A stretch of 64,000 nucleotides of DNA. Source: Blastocatellia bacterium. Its GTDB lineage: Bacteria > Acidobacteriota > Blastocatellia > HR10 > J050. The notes below the pieces were generated by a model. The model was not told where the DNA came from. It ran no database searches and saw only the letters and a program-made list of their open reading frames with translations. Below, piece by piece: positions 43,150 to 51,579 of the stretch (positions within the stretch are counted from its first letter, which is position 1; each line of letters opens with the position of its first letter). The stretch lies in contig JALSQX010000073.1 of NCBI GenBank assembly GCA_026985075.1, positions 59,299 to 123,298 of the forward strand, read 5' to 3'. The translations under genes were made by a program, and so were the position numbers.

Positions 43150-45396
43150 ATGAGACGAAATATGATCGCACGACTCGGGAGTATACTGACAGGACTGGGA
43201 TTGGTTGCCGTTCTCCTCGGTTCCCTGGCCTGGGGAACCCAGTCAACAGCCATCATTCACACTCTCGCGGGAGGGAACGTTGGCGATGGGCGGCTCGCTG
43301 TCCAGGTTCCATTCAATCACCCCGTTGATGTCGTCGTTGATCAGCAGGGCGATATCTATCTCCTGGAGGATTTCTACGAGAGAGTGCGGCGTATTGATGC
43401 TCAAACGGGCAGGATCATCACCGTAGCTGGAAACGGCATATCCGGCTATAGCGGCGATGGCGGACCGGCCACCGAGGCGAGTTTGAACAGTCCGCAAGGC
43501 ATCGCTCTGGATGCTGCCGGAAACCTGTATATCGCCGATTTCCTCAATCATCGTATTCGTCGCGTCGATGCGCAAACGGGCATCATCACCACAGTGGCCG
43601 GGGATGGCTTCACCGATCGGGATGGAGAGGGCCGATTCCGCGGCGATGGCGGACCGGCCATTGAGGCCAGCTTGAATCAACCCATCGCTGTGGCTGTGAG
43701 TCCCGAGGGTGATCTCTATATCAGCGACTGGGGGAATAATCGTATTCGCAAGGTCGATGCGCAAACGGGCATCATCACCACGGTGGCGGGCAACGGCAAG
43801 CTCCAAGCCAATCCCGCCCGCGACGATGGCGGACCGGCCGTGGAAGCCTCCTTGAATCCGGCGGGTTTGGCCTTTGATGTCCAAGGCCATCTCTACGTGG
43901 CCGATCTCAAGAATCATCTCATCAGAAGAATCGACCTCGGCACCGGCATCATCACGACGGTGGCTGGCGACGGATTCAAGGTCGTATTCGACACAAATAA
44001 TCCGGAGAGCATCCGCTATGTCGGCAATGGGCGACTCAACGTCGAAAGCGGACCGGCGCGCCGCGTGAGCCTCAACTTCCCTCAAGATGTCGCCGTGGAC
44101 AGTCAGGGTAATGTTTACATCGCCGACCGAAACAACCATCGGATTCGGCAGCTCACTCCCGATGGACAACTGCGCACGATTGCCGGGTCGAGTCCGGTGG
44201 ATGCGGTGACCGGAGCAGGAGACGGAGGATTCGGTGGCGATGGCGGACCAGCCATCATGGCGGAGTTGAACGGCCCTCGGGGCGTCGCTGTGGATGCCTC
44301 GGGGAACATCTTCATTGCAGACAGTCGGAATGATGTTCTCCGCTTGGTGAATGCCGAAGGGATCATCACCACCCGAGCAGGGGGAGCGATCAGTTTCGGC
44401 GATGGTGGACTGGCCACCGAAGCGGCCGTTTATGCTCCGGGAGCCGTCGCTTTCGATGCGGCGGGCAATGTGTTCATCGCCGAGCCCGTGACCGGTCGCG
44501 TTCGCCGAGTGGATGCCCAAACGGGCATCATCACGACGGTAGCCGGCAATGGGACTCTGGAGTCAACCGGCGATGGCGGACCGGCTACTGAAGCGGGGCT
44601 CGCCCAGCCGAGCGGCCTCGCCGTCGATGCGACGGGAAACCTCTACATCTCTGAACTCCAGGGCCAGCGCGTTCGCAAGGTCGATCTCCATACGGGGATC
44701 ATTACCACTGTGGCGGGCAATGGAACGCTCGGATTCAGCGGCGATGGCGGACCGGCCACCGAAGCGGAGCTGAGCTTGCCGAGCGGCCTGGCCATCGATG
44801 CCGATGGTAACCTCCTCATCGCCGATTCGGGGAATCATCGCATTCGGCGCGTGGATCGAGAGACCGGAATCATCACCACGATCGCGGGCAACGGTTTTAC
44901 AGCCGACAACCCGGATGACCCCTGCGAGGGGGCTTTCGCCGGCGATGGCGGACCGGCTACTGAAGCGAGCCTTTGTTTCCCGACCGATGTGGCCGTCGAT
45001 GGTCAAGGCAACATTATTATCCTCGACACGGGTAATCTGCGCGTCCGCCTCATCGAGGCCGGAACAGGAAAGATCACCACCATTGCTGGCGGAGGGAGGC
45101 AGGAAACCAGAGAGAACGGCCCGGCCCGGAACGCCCGATTCCGACTCCCGACGGCCATCGATGCCGATGACCAAGGAAATATATATATCGCCGATCAATT
45201 CCTCAATCGCATTCGCCAGATTACCCCCCGGAGACGAATCGTCACCGTGGCGGGAAGCGGCCGCCGGGGGTTCTCCGGCGACGGGGGACCGGCGACCGAA
45301 GCGGCACTGAGGGGCCCGAGCGGTCTGGCTGTCGCTCCGGATGGTCATTTCGTGTTCAGCGACTTATTGAATCATCGCGTTCGCCTCGTCAGGTGA
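43150..45396 (+). CDS. Secreted NHL-repeat beta-propeller protein
   Basis: A 748-residue exported protein with a signal peptide (MIARLGSILTGLGLVAVLLG). It has about twelve NHL repeats of roughly 55 residues with the teneurin-like pattern 'iiTvAGnG...GDGGPATeA.l..P.GlAvDa.GNlYIAD..NhRIRrVd..TG', for example ITTVAGNGTLGFSGDGGPAT and IADFLNHRIRRVDAQTG. The frame is open from 43009, but GGAGG lies five bases before the ATG at 43150. Twelve units could fold as two six-bladed propellers. It is surrounded by the peptide genes but is on the opposite strand; a link to them is only positional. Confidence 0.85.
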   Translation: MRRNMIARLGSILTGLGLVAVLLGSLAWGTQSTAIIHTLAGGNVGDGRLAVQVPFNHPVDVVVDQQGDIYLLEDFYERVRRIDAQTGRIITVAGNGISGYSGDGGPATEASLNSPQGIALDAAGNLYIADFLNHRIRRVDAQTGIITTVAGDGFTDRDGEGRFRGDGGPAIEASLNQPIAVAVSPEGDLYISDWGNNRIRKVDAQTGIITTVAGNGKLQANPARDDGGPAVEASLNPAGLAFDVQGHLYVADLKNHLIRRIDLGTGIITTVAGDGFKVVFDTNNPESIRYVGNGRLNVESGPARRVSLNFPQDVAVDSQGNVYIADRNNHRIRQLTPDGQLRTIAGSSPVDAVTGAGDGGFGGDGGPAIMAELNGPRGVAVDASGNIFIADSRNDVLRLVNAEGIITTRAGGAISFGDGGLATEAAVYAPGAVAFDAAGNVFIAEPVTGRVRRVDAQTGIITTVAGNGTLESTGDGGPATEAGLAQPSGLAVDATGNLYISELQGQRVRKVDLHTGIITTVAGNGTLGFSGDGGPATEAELSLPSGLAIDADGNLLIADSGNHRIRRVDRETGIITTIAGNGFTADNPDDPCEGAFAGDGGPATEASLCFPTDVAVDGQGNIIILDTGNLRVRLIEAGTGKITTIAGGGRQETRENGPARNARFRLPTAIDADDQGNIYIADQFLNRIRQITPRRRIVTVAGSGRRGFSGDGGPATEAALRGPSGLAVAPDGHFVFSDLLNHRVRLVR

Positions 45397-46088
45397 CGGC
45401 CGTTATCCGAGGCAAAATGATCACCGGCATGCCGTGAGCGAGGAGCCCGTCATGGCCCTGAAGTCACACTGCAGGAATAGATGATGTCGTGCACGCGGGT
45501 CTCTTGGGCCGCACCTCTTCCGAGGGAATCGCTCAGGTGCAGAAGCACGCCATGAAGCATGAACGTGAAGTCGCGCCCGCCGGCAGCTTGCGCCACCGTA
45601 TTGTCACAGGAGTGACTTTTATCACCGCGAGGATGAGAATGGGTGAGCGAGCGAGTACATTTAGCAGTGAGTGCGAGGGCCCGAAGGCCGGTTGCTACTG
45701 AAGCTCATGAGCTCACCAAGGGAGATCTGTAGAATTTACTTCCAGCGGTGTACACACGTTTCTTTCCCCAGTAAATCGATGTTAGGAGATCCTAACATCC
45801 GAGCTCAGAGAAAGCTTTCCAATTCTAACAGACACCGACAGATCTTGCGCTGAAGTATAAAACCGAGGGGGTCCTGTCACATCTCGACTGACCTACACCA
45901 CCTCATTCTGTGGCCGCTTCACCCAAGCCGGGTTTCGCAGACTCAGACACGAGACAACCTCCTTAGACGGGTAGCACCCTCCCGCAAACTGGTACTCACC
46001 GCAGGCAGGACCCCCCTCTGTGACTCGATCAGCCACCCCCCGAAAGCGACAGGAGGGTGAGGAGCGATCCGCGGTACTCAGAGTGAGT
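45397..46088. other. Intergenic region with structured elements and a relic of the peptide translation start
   Basis: No full gene is seen in 692 bases. A GTCAC-AGGA-GTGAC hairpin followed by TTTT (45603-45620, plus strand) may terminate the NHL transcript. On the minus strand, CTAAGGAGGTTGTCTCGTG (45948-45966) nearly matches the start region of peptide 4 but opens only a 15-codon frame (MSESAKPGLGEAATE). GAGGGGGTCCTG near 45866 is complementary to CAGGACCCCCCTC near 46007, apart from one extra C. The hairpin at 46034-46059 follows peptide 5. Confidence 0.55.
46034..46059 (-). terminator. Hairpin after peptide 5 with GTCGCTTTC loop
   Basis: On the minus strand, CACCCTCC and GGGGGGTG pair (one G-T wobble) around the loop TGTCGCTTTC. 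It lies 30 bases past the peptide 5 stop. The loop sequence equals the stem core of the hairpins after peptides 1 and 2. Confidence 0.5.
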
Positions 46089-46334
46089 CTAAGCTGCGAT
46101 CAGCAGGCCAATGGGACCGAAAGGCCCCGTCTCACCTGCTAGCAGCACCCCGACTATAGACGCGAGCGCGCCAAAGATGGCGCCCAGATCATCCGCCGCA
46201 CCCGGATCGGTGATACCAAAAACGGTCACAACGAGGAATATAAAGAAGCATGGCAGAGCCATCGTCAGCAGGTTCAGTGCCACTGGCACTCCAACCACCG
46301 AAAGTGTTGCTAGCCATCTCTTGCCCATGGTCAT
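46089..46334 (-). CDS. Hydrophobic small peptide 5 of the SpoIIM-linked family
   Basis: An 81-residue peptide starting MTMGKRWLATLSVVGVP; an ATG two codons later is an equal choice, both after AAGGAG. Hydrophobic stretches are LLTMALPCFFIFLVVTVFGI and FGALASIVGVLLA, separated by an acidic DPGAADDLG. The last 12 residues are GPFGPIGLLIAA. It is the third gene of the run peptide 7 - peptide 6 - peptide 5, which has gaps of about 70 bases and probably one promoter. One Cys. Confidence 0.7.
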   Translation of the reverse strand: MTMGKRWLATLSVVGVPVALNLLTMALPCFFIFLVVTVFGITDPGAADDLGAIFGALASIVGVLLAGETGPFGPIGLLIAA

Positions 46335-46408
46335 TCTTCTCCTTCGATCAGAATTTTGGAATTGGTCCTCCATTTACTACTGGTGGCCCGGAAAACGGAT
46401 CTCTCCTC

Positions 46409-46642
46409 TCAGAAGCCGATGATAATCCCAACGGCATTGAATCCGGGAGTACCAAAAACGGCATTGAGGATCCCGAGAATGAGGAATGTTCCAGCCGTCA
46501 ACGAGAATGGCCCCGTTCCGAGAGCCGCTCCCGTCAAAGCCGCCAGCAGGATTCCCACGATTTTAGCAACCATCACCTTGGCTAATCCGAGCCCGAGCGG
46601 ACTCACCAACAACGGAACTGCTGCTAATTTTTGTCTCGACAT
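46409..46642 (-). CDS. Hydrophobic small peptide 6 of the SpoIIM-linked family
   Basis: A 77-residue peptide starting MSRQKLAAVPLLVSP, with the hydrophobic stretch VMVAKIVGILLAALTGAALG and a second one (LTAGTFLILGILNAVF). The last 12 residues are PGFNAVGIIIGF. The ATG at 46642 lies 11 bases after AAGGAGG; a longer frame from 46678 adds a polar stretch that does not fit the family. It lacks Cys and has almost no acidic residues. Confidence 0.7.
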   Translation of the reverse strand: MSRQKLAAVPLLVSPLGLGLAKVMVAKIVGILLAALTGAALGTGPFSLTAGTFLILGILNAVFGTPGFNAVGIIIGF

Positions 46643-46711
46643 AGTTCGGCTTTCCTCCTTACAAAGTTCAGTCATCACATACTCGAAAGCTACTCCTACT
46701 TCCCGCCCTCA

Positions 46712-46924
46712 CTACAGGAGAAGGAAGAGGCTCGCCGGCGTGAATCCCCCCAGCGTGTCCTCCACCAACCCGATCAGAGTAAATGCCGCCGTGAAGAACG
46801 GACCGATACTCTGCGTCAAGAAGAAGGTCAAGAGGACAAACACCTGTGGGACAATCAGCGTCGCCACCGAGACTCCCAGCGGGGCAGAAAGCAATCCTCC
46901 GAGAGCTAGAATTTTCTCTTTCAC
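46712..46924 (-). CDS. Hydrophobic small peptide 7 of the SpoIIM-linked family
   Basis: A 70-residue peptide starting with GTG: MKEKILALGGLLSAP. The central part is hydrophobic (LIVPQVFVLLTFFLTQSIGP, AAFTLIGLVEDTL) and the last 12 residues are GGFTPASLFLLL. AAGGAGGACGCT precedes the start and a consensus promoter lies upstream. It is the first gene of the run 7 - 6 - 5. Length and hydrophobicity match peptides 1-3. Confidence 0.73.
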   Translation of the reverse strand: MKEKILALGGLLSAPLGVSVATLIVPQVFVLLTFFLTQSIGPFFTAAFTLIGLVEDTLGGFTPASLFLLL

Positions 46925-46967
46925 AGCGTCCTCCTTCTAATTGAAAGATTTGTTAAAACGCATGCCT

Positions 46968-46996
46968 ATATTACATATGGGGTGGGGATTTGTCAA
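46968..46996 (-). promoter_or_regulatory. Strong promoter of peptides 7-6-5
   Basis: On the minus strand, TTGACA (46991-46996) and TAATAT (46968-46973) have a 17-base spacer. Confidence 0.82.
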
Positions 46997-47172
46997 GCGC
47001 TTTCTCAGGGATTCATTGCGCCAGCAGGCTGTAGAAGGTGCTTTGGCCGCGGAATGGGTGATCAATTTCACTGACGAACATGAAGAGGCTCATCGATGGG
47101 ATGCGGAAGGAGGGCCGAGCCCTATCGATCGCGTCCGCGAAAGAGGCCGTCTTGAAATGACTCTGAGTGACT

Positions 47173-48567
47173 TCAGCGGATCACGGTGATGATGGCCCAG
47201 GTTTTGGTTTGCGGGCCAGGGGCGACGGCGGCGGCGGCCGGCAATTGCGGGACGGCCACGATGGTTTCACCTTCAGCATCAACGATCACCGGCCAGTGAT
47301 CCCGTTCGGTCACAGGAATGCGATGCTCCATCATCAGACGTTTGAGCTTTCGCGGCCGACGATGCCCGATGGGGACGTACCGGTCTCCCGGTCGGCGCGC
47401 GCGCACGCGCAATTGCCTGGGCAGTTTGCGATCATCCAGTACGATCTCTGCGGCGAGCGCCTTCATCTCATCTCGGCTCAACCCCCGACGCAGATGAAGT
47501 TGAAACCTCCCCCACCGGACGCTTCGGCACTCGGGCAAATCGTGAGGTGGGGGAACAGGGGATTCCTCGACAGTGAACGTCAACTGATCGAACTCGCGCC
47601 AGACGGTGCATCCGGGGAGATCGACGCGCTTGCCACTCATCCCCGGTCCGAGCAAGCGCTCCACTGCTTCCAGATGCGCGTGCGTGATGCGCCGGAGGTC
47701 GCCGCGAAGCCGAGAAAGAACGGCGCGCAGCAGGCGGCGGCGCACCGCCGGGTGCAACGCTTCACATCGAACCATCGATAAACAGAGAGTCTTCGCATCT
47801 CGTGCTCGGAGACACTGAGGAAGACGTCGAGAGACGACTTGATCGAGATAGGCTTCGTCCAATCGAAGATGCTCAGCCGCTCGCCCTAACGCCATCTCCA
47901 CCTCGGGATTCAACTTTTTCATTCGGGGGAGAATTTCATGTCGAATCCGATTGCGCGTCCGGGTGGGATCCCAATTACTGCGATCCATCCGATAGGATGC
48001 TCCCACGTGCTCACAGTAAGCCAGGACCTCCTCGCGCGTCACGCCGAGCAGAGGGCGAATGATGAGACCATCAACCACCGGATGGATGCCGCTCAATCCT
48101 TCCCCTCCGGCTCCCCGCACCAGCCGCATGAGGACGGTTTCCGCCTGATCGGTCAACGTGTGTCCGGTGGCGATGCGCGCCGCTTCGATCTCAGCGGCGA
48201 TGTGGCGCAGAAACTGGTAACGTTCCTGACGAGCGACTTCTTCCAGGTTCTGCCGCCTTCTCTCGGCGAGTGCTCTGATGTCTCGTCGCGTCGAGGTGAA
48301 CGTGAGGTTGAAACGACTGGCCAACGTCCGAACGAAGTGTTCATCTTGATCCGACTCCGCGCCTCGCAGTTGATGGTTCATGTGGGCCACGTGGAGGCGA
48401 AGCGAGGGATATCGTCTCTCTCGAAGTTCAACCAGGACGTGCAGCAAGGCCACCGAATCCGGTCCTCCCGAGACGGCGACCACCACGGCGAGACCATCAT
48501 CGAGCATCTCGTACCGGTCGATGGTGTGTTGCACTTTAGCGATGAAAGACTGGTGACCGTGGGACAT
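47173..48567 (-). CDS. tilS: tRNA(Ile)-lysidine synthase TilS
   Basis: A 464-residue enzyme that converts the wobble C34 of tRNA-Ile(CAU) to lysidine with ATP and lysine. The N-terminal PP-loop AVSGGPDSVALL (SGGPDS at 33-38) and the family segments HMNHQLRGAESDQDEHFVR, EEVARQERYQFL and TGHTLTDQAETVLMRLVRGAG are all present, followed by RNRIRHEILPRM and a C-terminal TilS domain (RVRARRPGDRYVPIGHRRPRKLKRLMMEHRIP). I chose the ATG at 48567; a TTG one codon earlier is less likely. No clear ribosome binding site is seen. Essential in most bacteria. Confidence 0.95.
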   Translation of the reverse strand: MSHGHQSFIAKVQHTIDRYEMLDDGLAVVVAVSGGPDSVALLHVLVELRERRYPSLRLHVAHMNHQLRGAESDQDEHFVRTLASRFNLTFTSTRRDIRALAERRRQNLEEVARQERYQFLRHIAAEIEAARIATGHTLTDQAETVLMRLVRGAGGEGLSGIHPVVDGLIIRPLLGVTREEVLAYCEHVGASYRMDRSNWDPTRTRNRIRHEILPRMKKLNPEVEMALGRAAEHLRLDEAYLDQVVSRRLPQCLRARDAKTLCLSMVRCEALHPAVRRRLLRAVLSRLRGDLRRITHAHLEAVERLLGPGMSGKRVDLPGCTVWREFDQLTFTVEESPVPPPHDLPECRSVRWGRFQLHLRRGLSRDEMKALAAEIVLDDRKLPRQLRVRARRPGDRYVPIGHRRPRKLKRLMMEHRIPVTERDHWPVIVDAEGETIVAVPQLPAAAAVAPGPQTKTWAIITVIR

Positions 48568-48651
48568 CAACTGTTGACCAGTGAAAAGGCATCCCCTCGA
48601 GCCATGATGACTCCCAACCCAGCGTCTTATTGTAATCCAGATGCCCGAGGC

Positions 48652-49662
48652 TCACAACCGCACGCGCGTGTCGGGGTCGCCATCTAAATGGACAGTGTCA
48701 ATGAATCGGATGTGTCGCCACTGGTAGGTCATCACCAACGAATGTGTGCGCTTGCCACCGCCCCAGAACCGCACGCCATCGAGCAGCGTCCCGGATGTGA
48801 CGCCGCAGGCGGCGAAGACGAGGTTCTGGCCCGGTGCCAGATCATTCTCCGTGTAGATCCGGCGTACATCCCCGATGCCCATCCGCTCCATCCGTTCGAC
48901 GTCTCGCTCATGACGTGGCTTGAGCCGGGCCAGCATGTGACCGTTCACACATCGGAGTGCAGCGGCCGTCAATACTTCTTCGGGTGCTCCCCCAATACCC
49001 ATGACGGCATGCACATTGGTGCCGGCGATGGCCGCGGAGATGCCCGCCGAGAGGTCACCATCACCAATGAGCTTGATGCGAGCGCCCGCCCGACGGATGT
49101 CGGCGATGAGCTGTTCATGGCGCGGTCGATCCAGCACGACGACGACGAGATCTTCAATGTGTCGGTCTAAGGCGCGCGCCATGGCATTCAAGTTATCGGC
49201 CACCGGGGCGTCCAAATCGAGTTGGCCGTCACACTCTGGTCCGACGATGATTTTCTCCATGTAAGTATCCGGTGCAAAGAGCAAGCCCCCCTGTTCCGCC
49301 GCCGCCAGCACGGCGATGGCATTCGGCGCGCCAGTGGCACAAAGGTTCGTCCCCTCCAGAGGATCAACGGCAATATCGACCTCCGGATACTCCCCGGCAT
49401 CTCCGGAGTGAGAATATCCCAAGCCCACCCGCTCGCCGATATACAACATGGGAGCCTCGTCACGCTCGCCCTCGCCGATGACGACCGTTCCCCGAATCGG
49501 GATGGTATCCAAGACCACGCGCATCGCCTCCACAGCCACGCCATCGGAGAGCGTAGGATCTCCCTTCCCCATCGTGCGGGCGGCGGCGATGGCTGCGGCC
49601 TCGACGACGCGCAGGAATTCCAGAGCGAGTGCTTTCTCAGCAAATGGCTTAGCCTCCGGCAT
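48652..49662 (-). CDS. glpX: Class II fructose-1,6-bisphosphatase GlpX
   Basis: A 336-residue gluconeogenic phosphatase. The metal and phosphate motifs are [12 protein letters not shown] (about 62-73), [13 protein letters not shown], and [13 protein letters not shown]. The C-terminal [13 protein letters not shown] and [20 protein letters not shown] stretches are typical of the class. GAGGAAGTC precedes the ATG. It lies between the acyl-CoA dehydrogenase and tilS genes on the same strand, with short gaps, so cotranscription is likely. Confidence 0.95.
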   Translation of the reverse strand: MPEAKPFAEKALALEFLRVVEAAAIAAARTMGKGDPTLSDGVAVEAMRVVLDTIPIRGTVVIGEGERDEAPMLYIGERVGLGYSHSGDAGEYPEVDIAVDPLEGTNLCATGAPNAIAVLAAAEQGGLLFAPDTYMEKIIVGPECDGQLDLDAPVADNLNAMARALDRHIEDLVVVVLDRPRHEQLIADIRRAGARIKLIGDGDLSAGISAAIAGTNVHAVMGIGGAPEEVLTAAALRCVNGHMLARLKPRHERDVERMERMGIGDVRRIYTENDLAPGQNLVFAACGVTSGTLLDGVRFWGGGKRTHSLVMTYQWRHIRFIDTVHLDGDPDTRVRL

Positions 49663-49689
49663 GACTTCCTCGTCCCGGTCGAGCGGCGA

Positions 49690-50898
49690 TCAGCGCTTCG
49701 GTTCCCACTTCGGGAGAGTGCAGCGTACGGGTTTGTCTTTGCGGAACCCGAGAACATAGTCGGCTTGCATGAGCTTATGAATCTCTCGCGTGCCCTCGTA
49801 GATGACGGCTCCTTTGCAGTTCCGATAAAACCGCTCCACCGGATACTCATTCGAGTAACCGTAAGCGCCGTATATTTGCACGGCGTTCGATGCCGCCCGC
49901 TCGCTCGCCACGGTGGCCATCCATTTAGCCAGCGATGTTTCCCGCGTATTGCGCAGCCCGCGATTCTTCATCCACCCCGAGCGGAGCCAGAGCAATCGAC
50001 AGGCCTGATAATCGGCTTCCATCTCGGCGATCATCTCTTTGATCAATTGATATTCGGCAATGGGGCGACCGAACGTCTTTCGCTCCAAGGCGTATTTGAC
50101 CGAGGCATCGCGACAGGCGCGAATCAATCCCGTCGCCCCCGCTGCCACTGTGTACCGCCCTTGATCGAGAGCGAACATGGCGATCTTGAATCCCTCGCCC
50201 TCTCGGCCGAGAAGGTTCTCTTTGGGCACGCGAACGTCCTGATAATGAATCCACCCCGTGTTCCCCGCTCGCACACCGAGCTTGCCGTGAAGGGTTCCCG
50301 TTTCCACTCCCTCGAACCGACGTTCCACAATGAATGCCGAGATACCGCTATGATCTCGCCGCTTTTTCTTCTCCAGATCGGTCCAGGCGAACGTGATGAA
50401 CTGATCGGCAACATCGGCCAGACTGATCCAGATTTTCTCTCCGTTGAGGATGTAGACGTCGCCGTCCTTGACGGCCGTAGACTGGATGCCGACAGCATCA
50501 GATCCCGCGTTGGGTTCGGTCAGCGCGTAGGTAGCCAATTTCTCCCCTTTGGCCTGTGGGACGAGGTAGCGTTGTTTCTGCTCTTCGGTCCCCCAACTGA
50601 GCAAGGTGAGGCAATTGAGTCCGACATGGACCGACATGAAGACGCGCAAGAACGTATCGACGTACTCCAACTCTTCACAGGCCAAGCCGAGCGCGATATA
50701 ATCGAATCCCGCGCCTCCGTATTCCTCGGGAATACAAATACCCAGAAGTCCCAATTCGGCCATTTTCTTAGGAATGGACGGATCGTACTCACCGCGCTCA
50801 TCCAACTCGCGAATGCGCGGTGCCACTTCCTTGGCGGCGAATTCGCGCACCATCTTCTCTACGGCCTTTTGTTCCTCGGTGAATTCGAAATCAATCAT
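49690..50898 (-). CDS. Acyl-CoA dehydrogenase
   Basis: A 402-residue flavoenzyme for the first step of acyl-CoA beta-oxidation or a related reaction. Visible features are the N-terminal helical domain, [19 protein letters not shown] (FAD and substrate loop), [13 protein letters not shown] [16 protein letters not shown], the FAD-dimer helix region [40 protein letters not shown] and the catalytic base Glu368 in [11 protein letters not shown], at the medium-chain/glutaryl-type position. GGGAGGTCGCG precedes the ATG. The exact chain-length specificity cannot be read from the sequence. Confidence 0.93.
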   Translation of the reverse strand: MIDFEFTEEQKAVEKMVREFAAKEVAPRIRELDERGEYDPSIPKKMAELGLLGICIPEEYGGAGFDYIALGLACEELEYVDTFLRVFMSVHVGLNCLTLLSWGTEEQKQRYLVPQAKGEKLATYALTEPNAGSDAVGIQSTAVKDGDVYILNGEKIWISLADVADQFITFAWTDLEKKKRRDHSGISAFIVERRFEGVETGTLHGKLGVRAGNTGWIHYQDVRVPKENLLGREGEGFKIAMFALDQGRYTVAAGATGLIRACRDASVKYALERKTFGRPIAEYQLIKEMIAEMEADYQACRLLWLRSGWMKNRGLRNTRETSLAKWMATVASERAASNAVQIYGAYGYSNEYPVERFYRNCKGAVIYEGTREIHKLMQADYVLGFRKDKPVRCTLPKWEPKR

Positions 50899-51022
50899 CG
50901 CGACCTCCCTCGCACGTTATGGATGATTCAGAGCTGCCAATTGTGACATACCGAAGGATCGTTGACAAACGAAGGGGATGGGTCATCGAACACTCGCTAC
51001 GGGAAATGGCCGTCTCTGACCA

Positions 51023-51574
51023 CTACCGATCAGATGACCAGTAGGGTTCCAGCTCGACGCCCAACCCATCGGCCAGTCGATTGACGAAGGCGAAATAGGC
51101 CGTCACCTGATTGATGTCCAAGATATCAGCATCGGTGAATCCCGCGCGCCGAAGCCGTTCCACATCAGCCGGAACCATGTTCCAAGGCTCGATGGTCAGT
51201 TTAACGGCGTATTCGAGCATGGCGCGGTCTCGCTCGCTGAGCGGTGCCTGACGGAAGTCGGTCTTCAACTGCTCGATCAATGTCTCATCTTTGGTCAATC
51301 GACGGAGACCCTCCCCGTGATGCGTCACTCAATAGTGGCATCGATTCGTCGCCGAGACGACCACAGCGATCATCTCGCGCTGGACGCGACTCAAGCCCGA
51401 AGGGCCGTACATGAGCGTCTTATACAGCTCATAGTGCGCTCGCAGCGAGGCCGGATTGAGACTGTGAATCTTCAAGATGTGGTCGACGCCACCCCAGGGC
51501 GCGGTGAGCCGATCGTACAGTGTTTTCAGTTCTCCTTGGGCTTCTGATTCCGGAATCATGGTGATCCAAGCCAT
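51023..51574 (-). CDS. AhpD-like peroxidase-family protein with in-frame UGA (candidate selenoprotein)
   Basis: A 183-codon frame interrupted by one TGA at 51329-51331 (codon 82). Both halves are in the same frame and join into one carboxymuconolactone-decarboxylase/AhpD-like protein of the peroxidase-related type: MIAVVVSATNRCHY before and VTHHGEGLRRL after. The family has a Cys-x-x-Cys active site followed by His-His; here it reads Cys79-His-Tyr-UGA82-Val-Thr-His85-His86, so the UGA replaces exactly the second catalytic Cys. A hairpin follows the UGA at bacterial SECIS distance (51302-51318). I read it as selenocysteine; a nonsense mutation is the alternative. The ATG at 51574 follows GGAG; a GTG at 51583 overlaps the previous stop. 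Confidence 0.72.
51302..51318 (-). promoter_or_regulatory. SECIS-like hairpin downstream of the UGA codon
   Basis: In the mRNA, ten bases after UGA, ACGGGGAGGGUCUCCGU folds into a seven-pair stem (one G-U) with a GGG loop, or a GGAG/CUCC stem with a GGU loop. The apical G-rich loop lies about 18-20 bases after UGA, as in E. coli fdhF, whose loop region reads AGGUCU. Confidence 0.55.
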
Positions 51575-51579
51575 ATCGG

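Noticed and set aside
40201..46924. Peptides as VirB2/TrbC conjugative pilins, which are also small, hydrophobic and sometimes circular
   Set aside because: No conjugation genes are present, the signal peptide plus cleavage site of such pilins is not seen, and the SpoIIM link fits another system better. It is not excluded.
46941..47189. Plus-strand 82-codon open frame
   Set aside because: It covers the strong minus-strand promoter of the peptide run, lacks a ribosome binding site and has no protein-like pattern.
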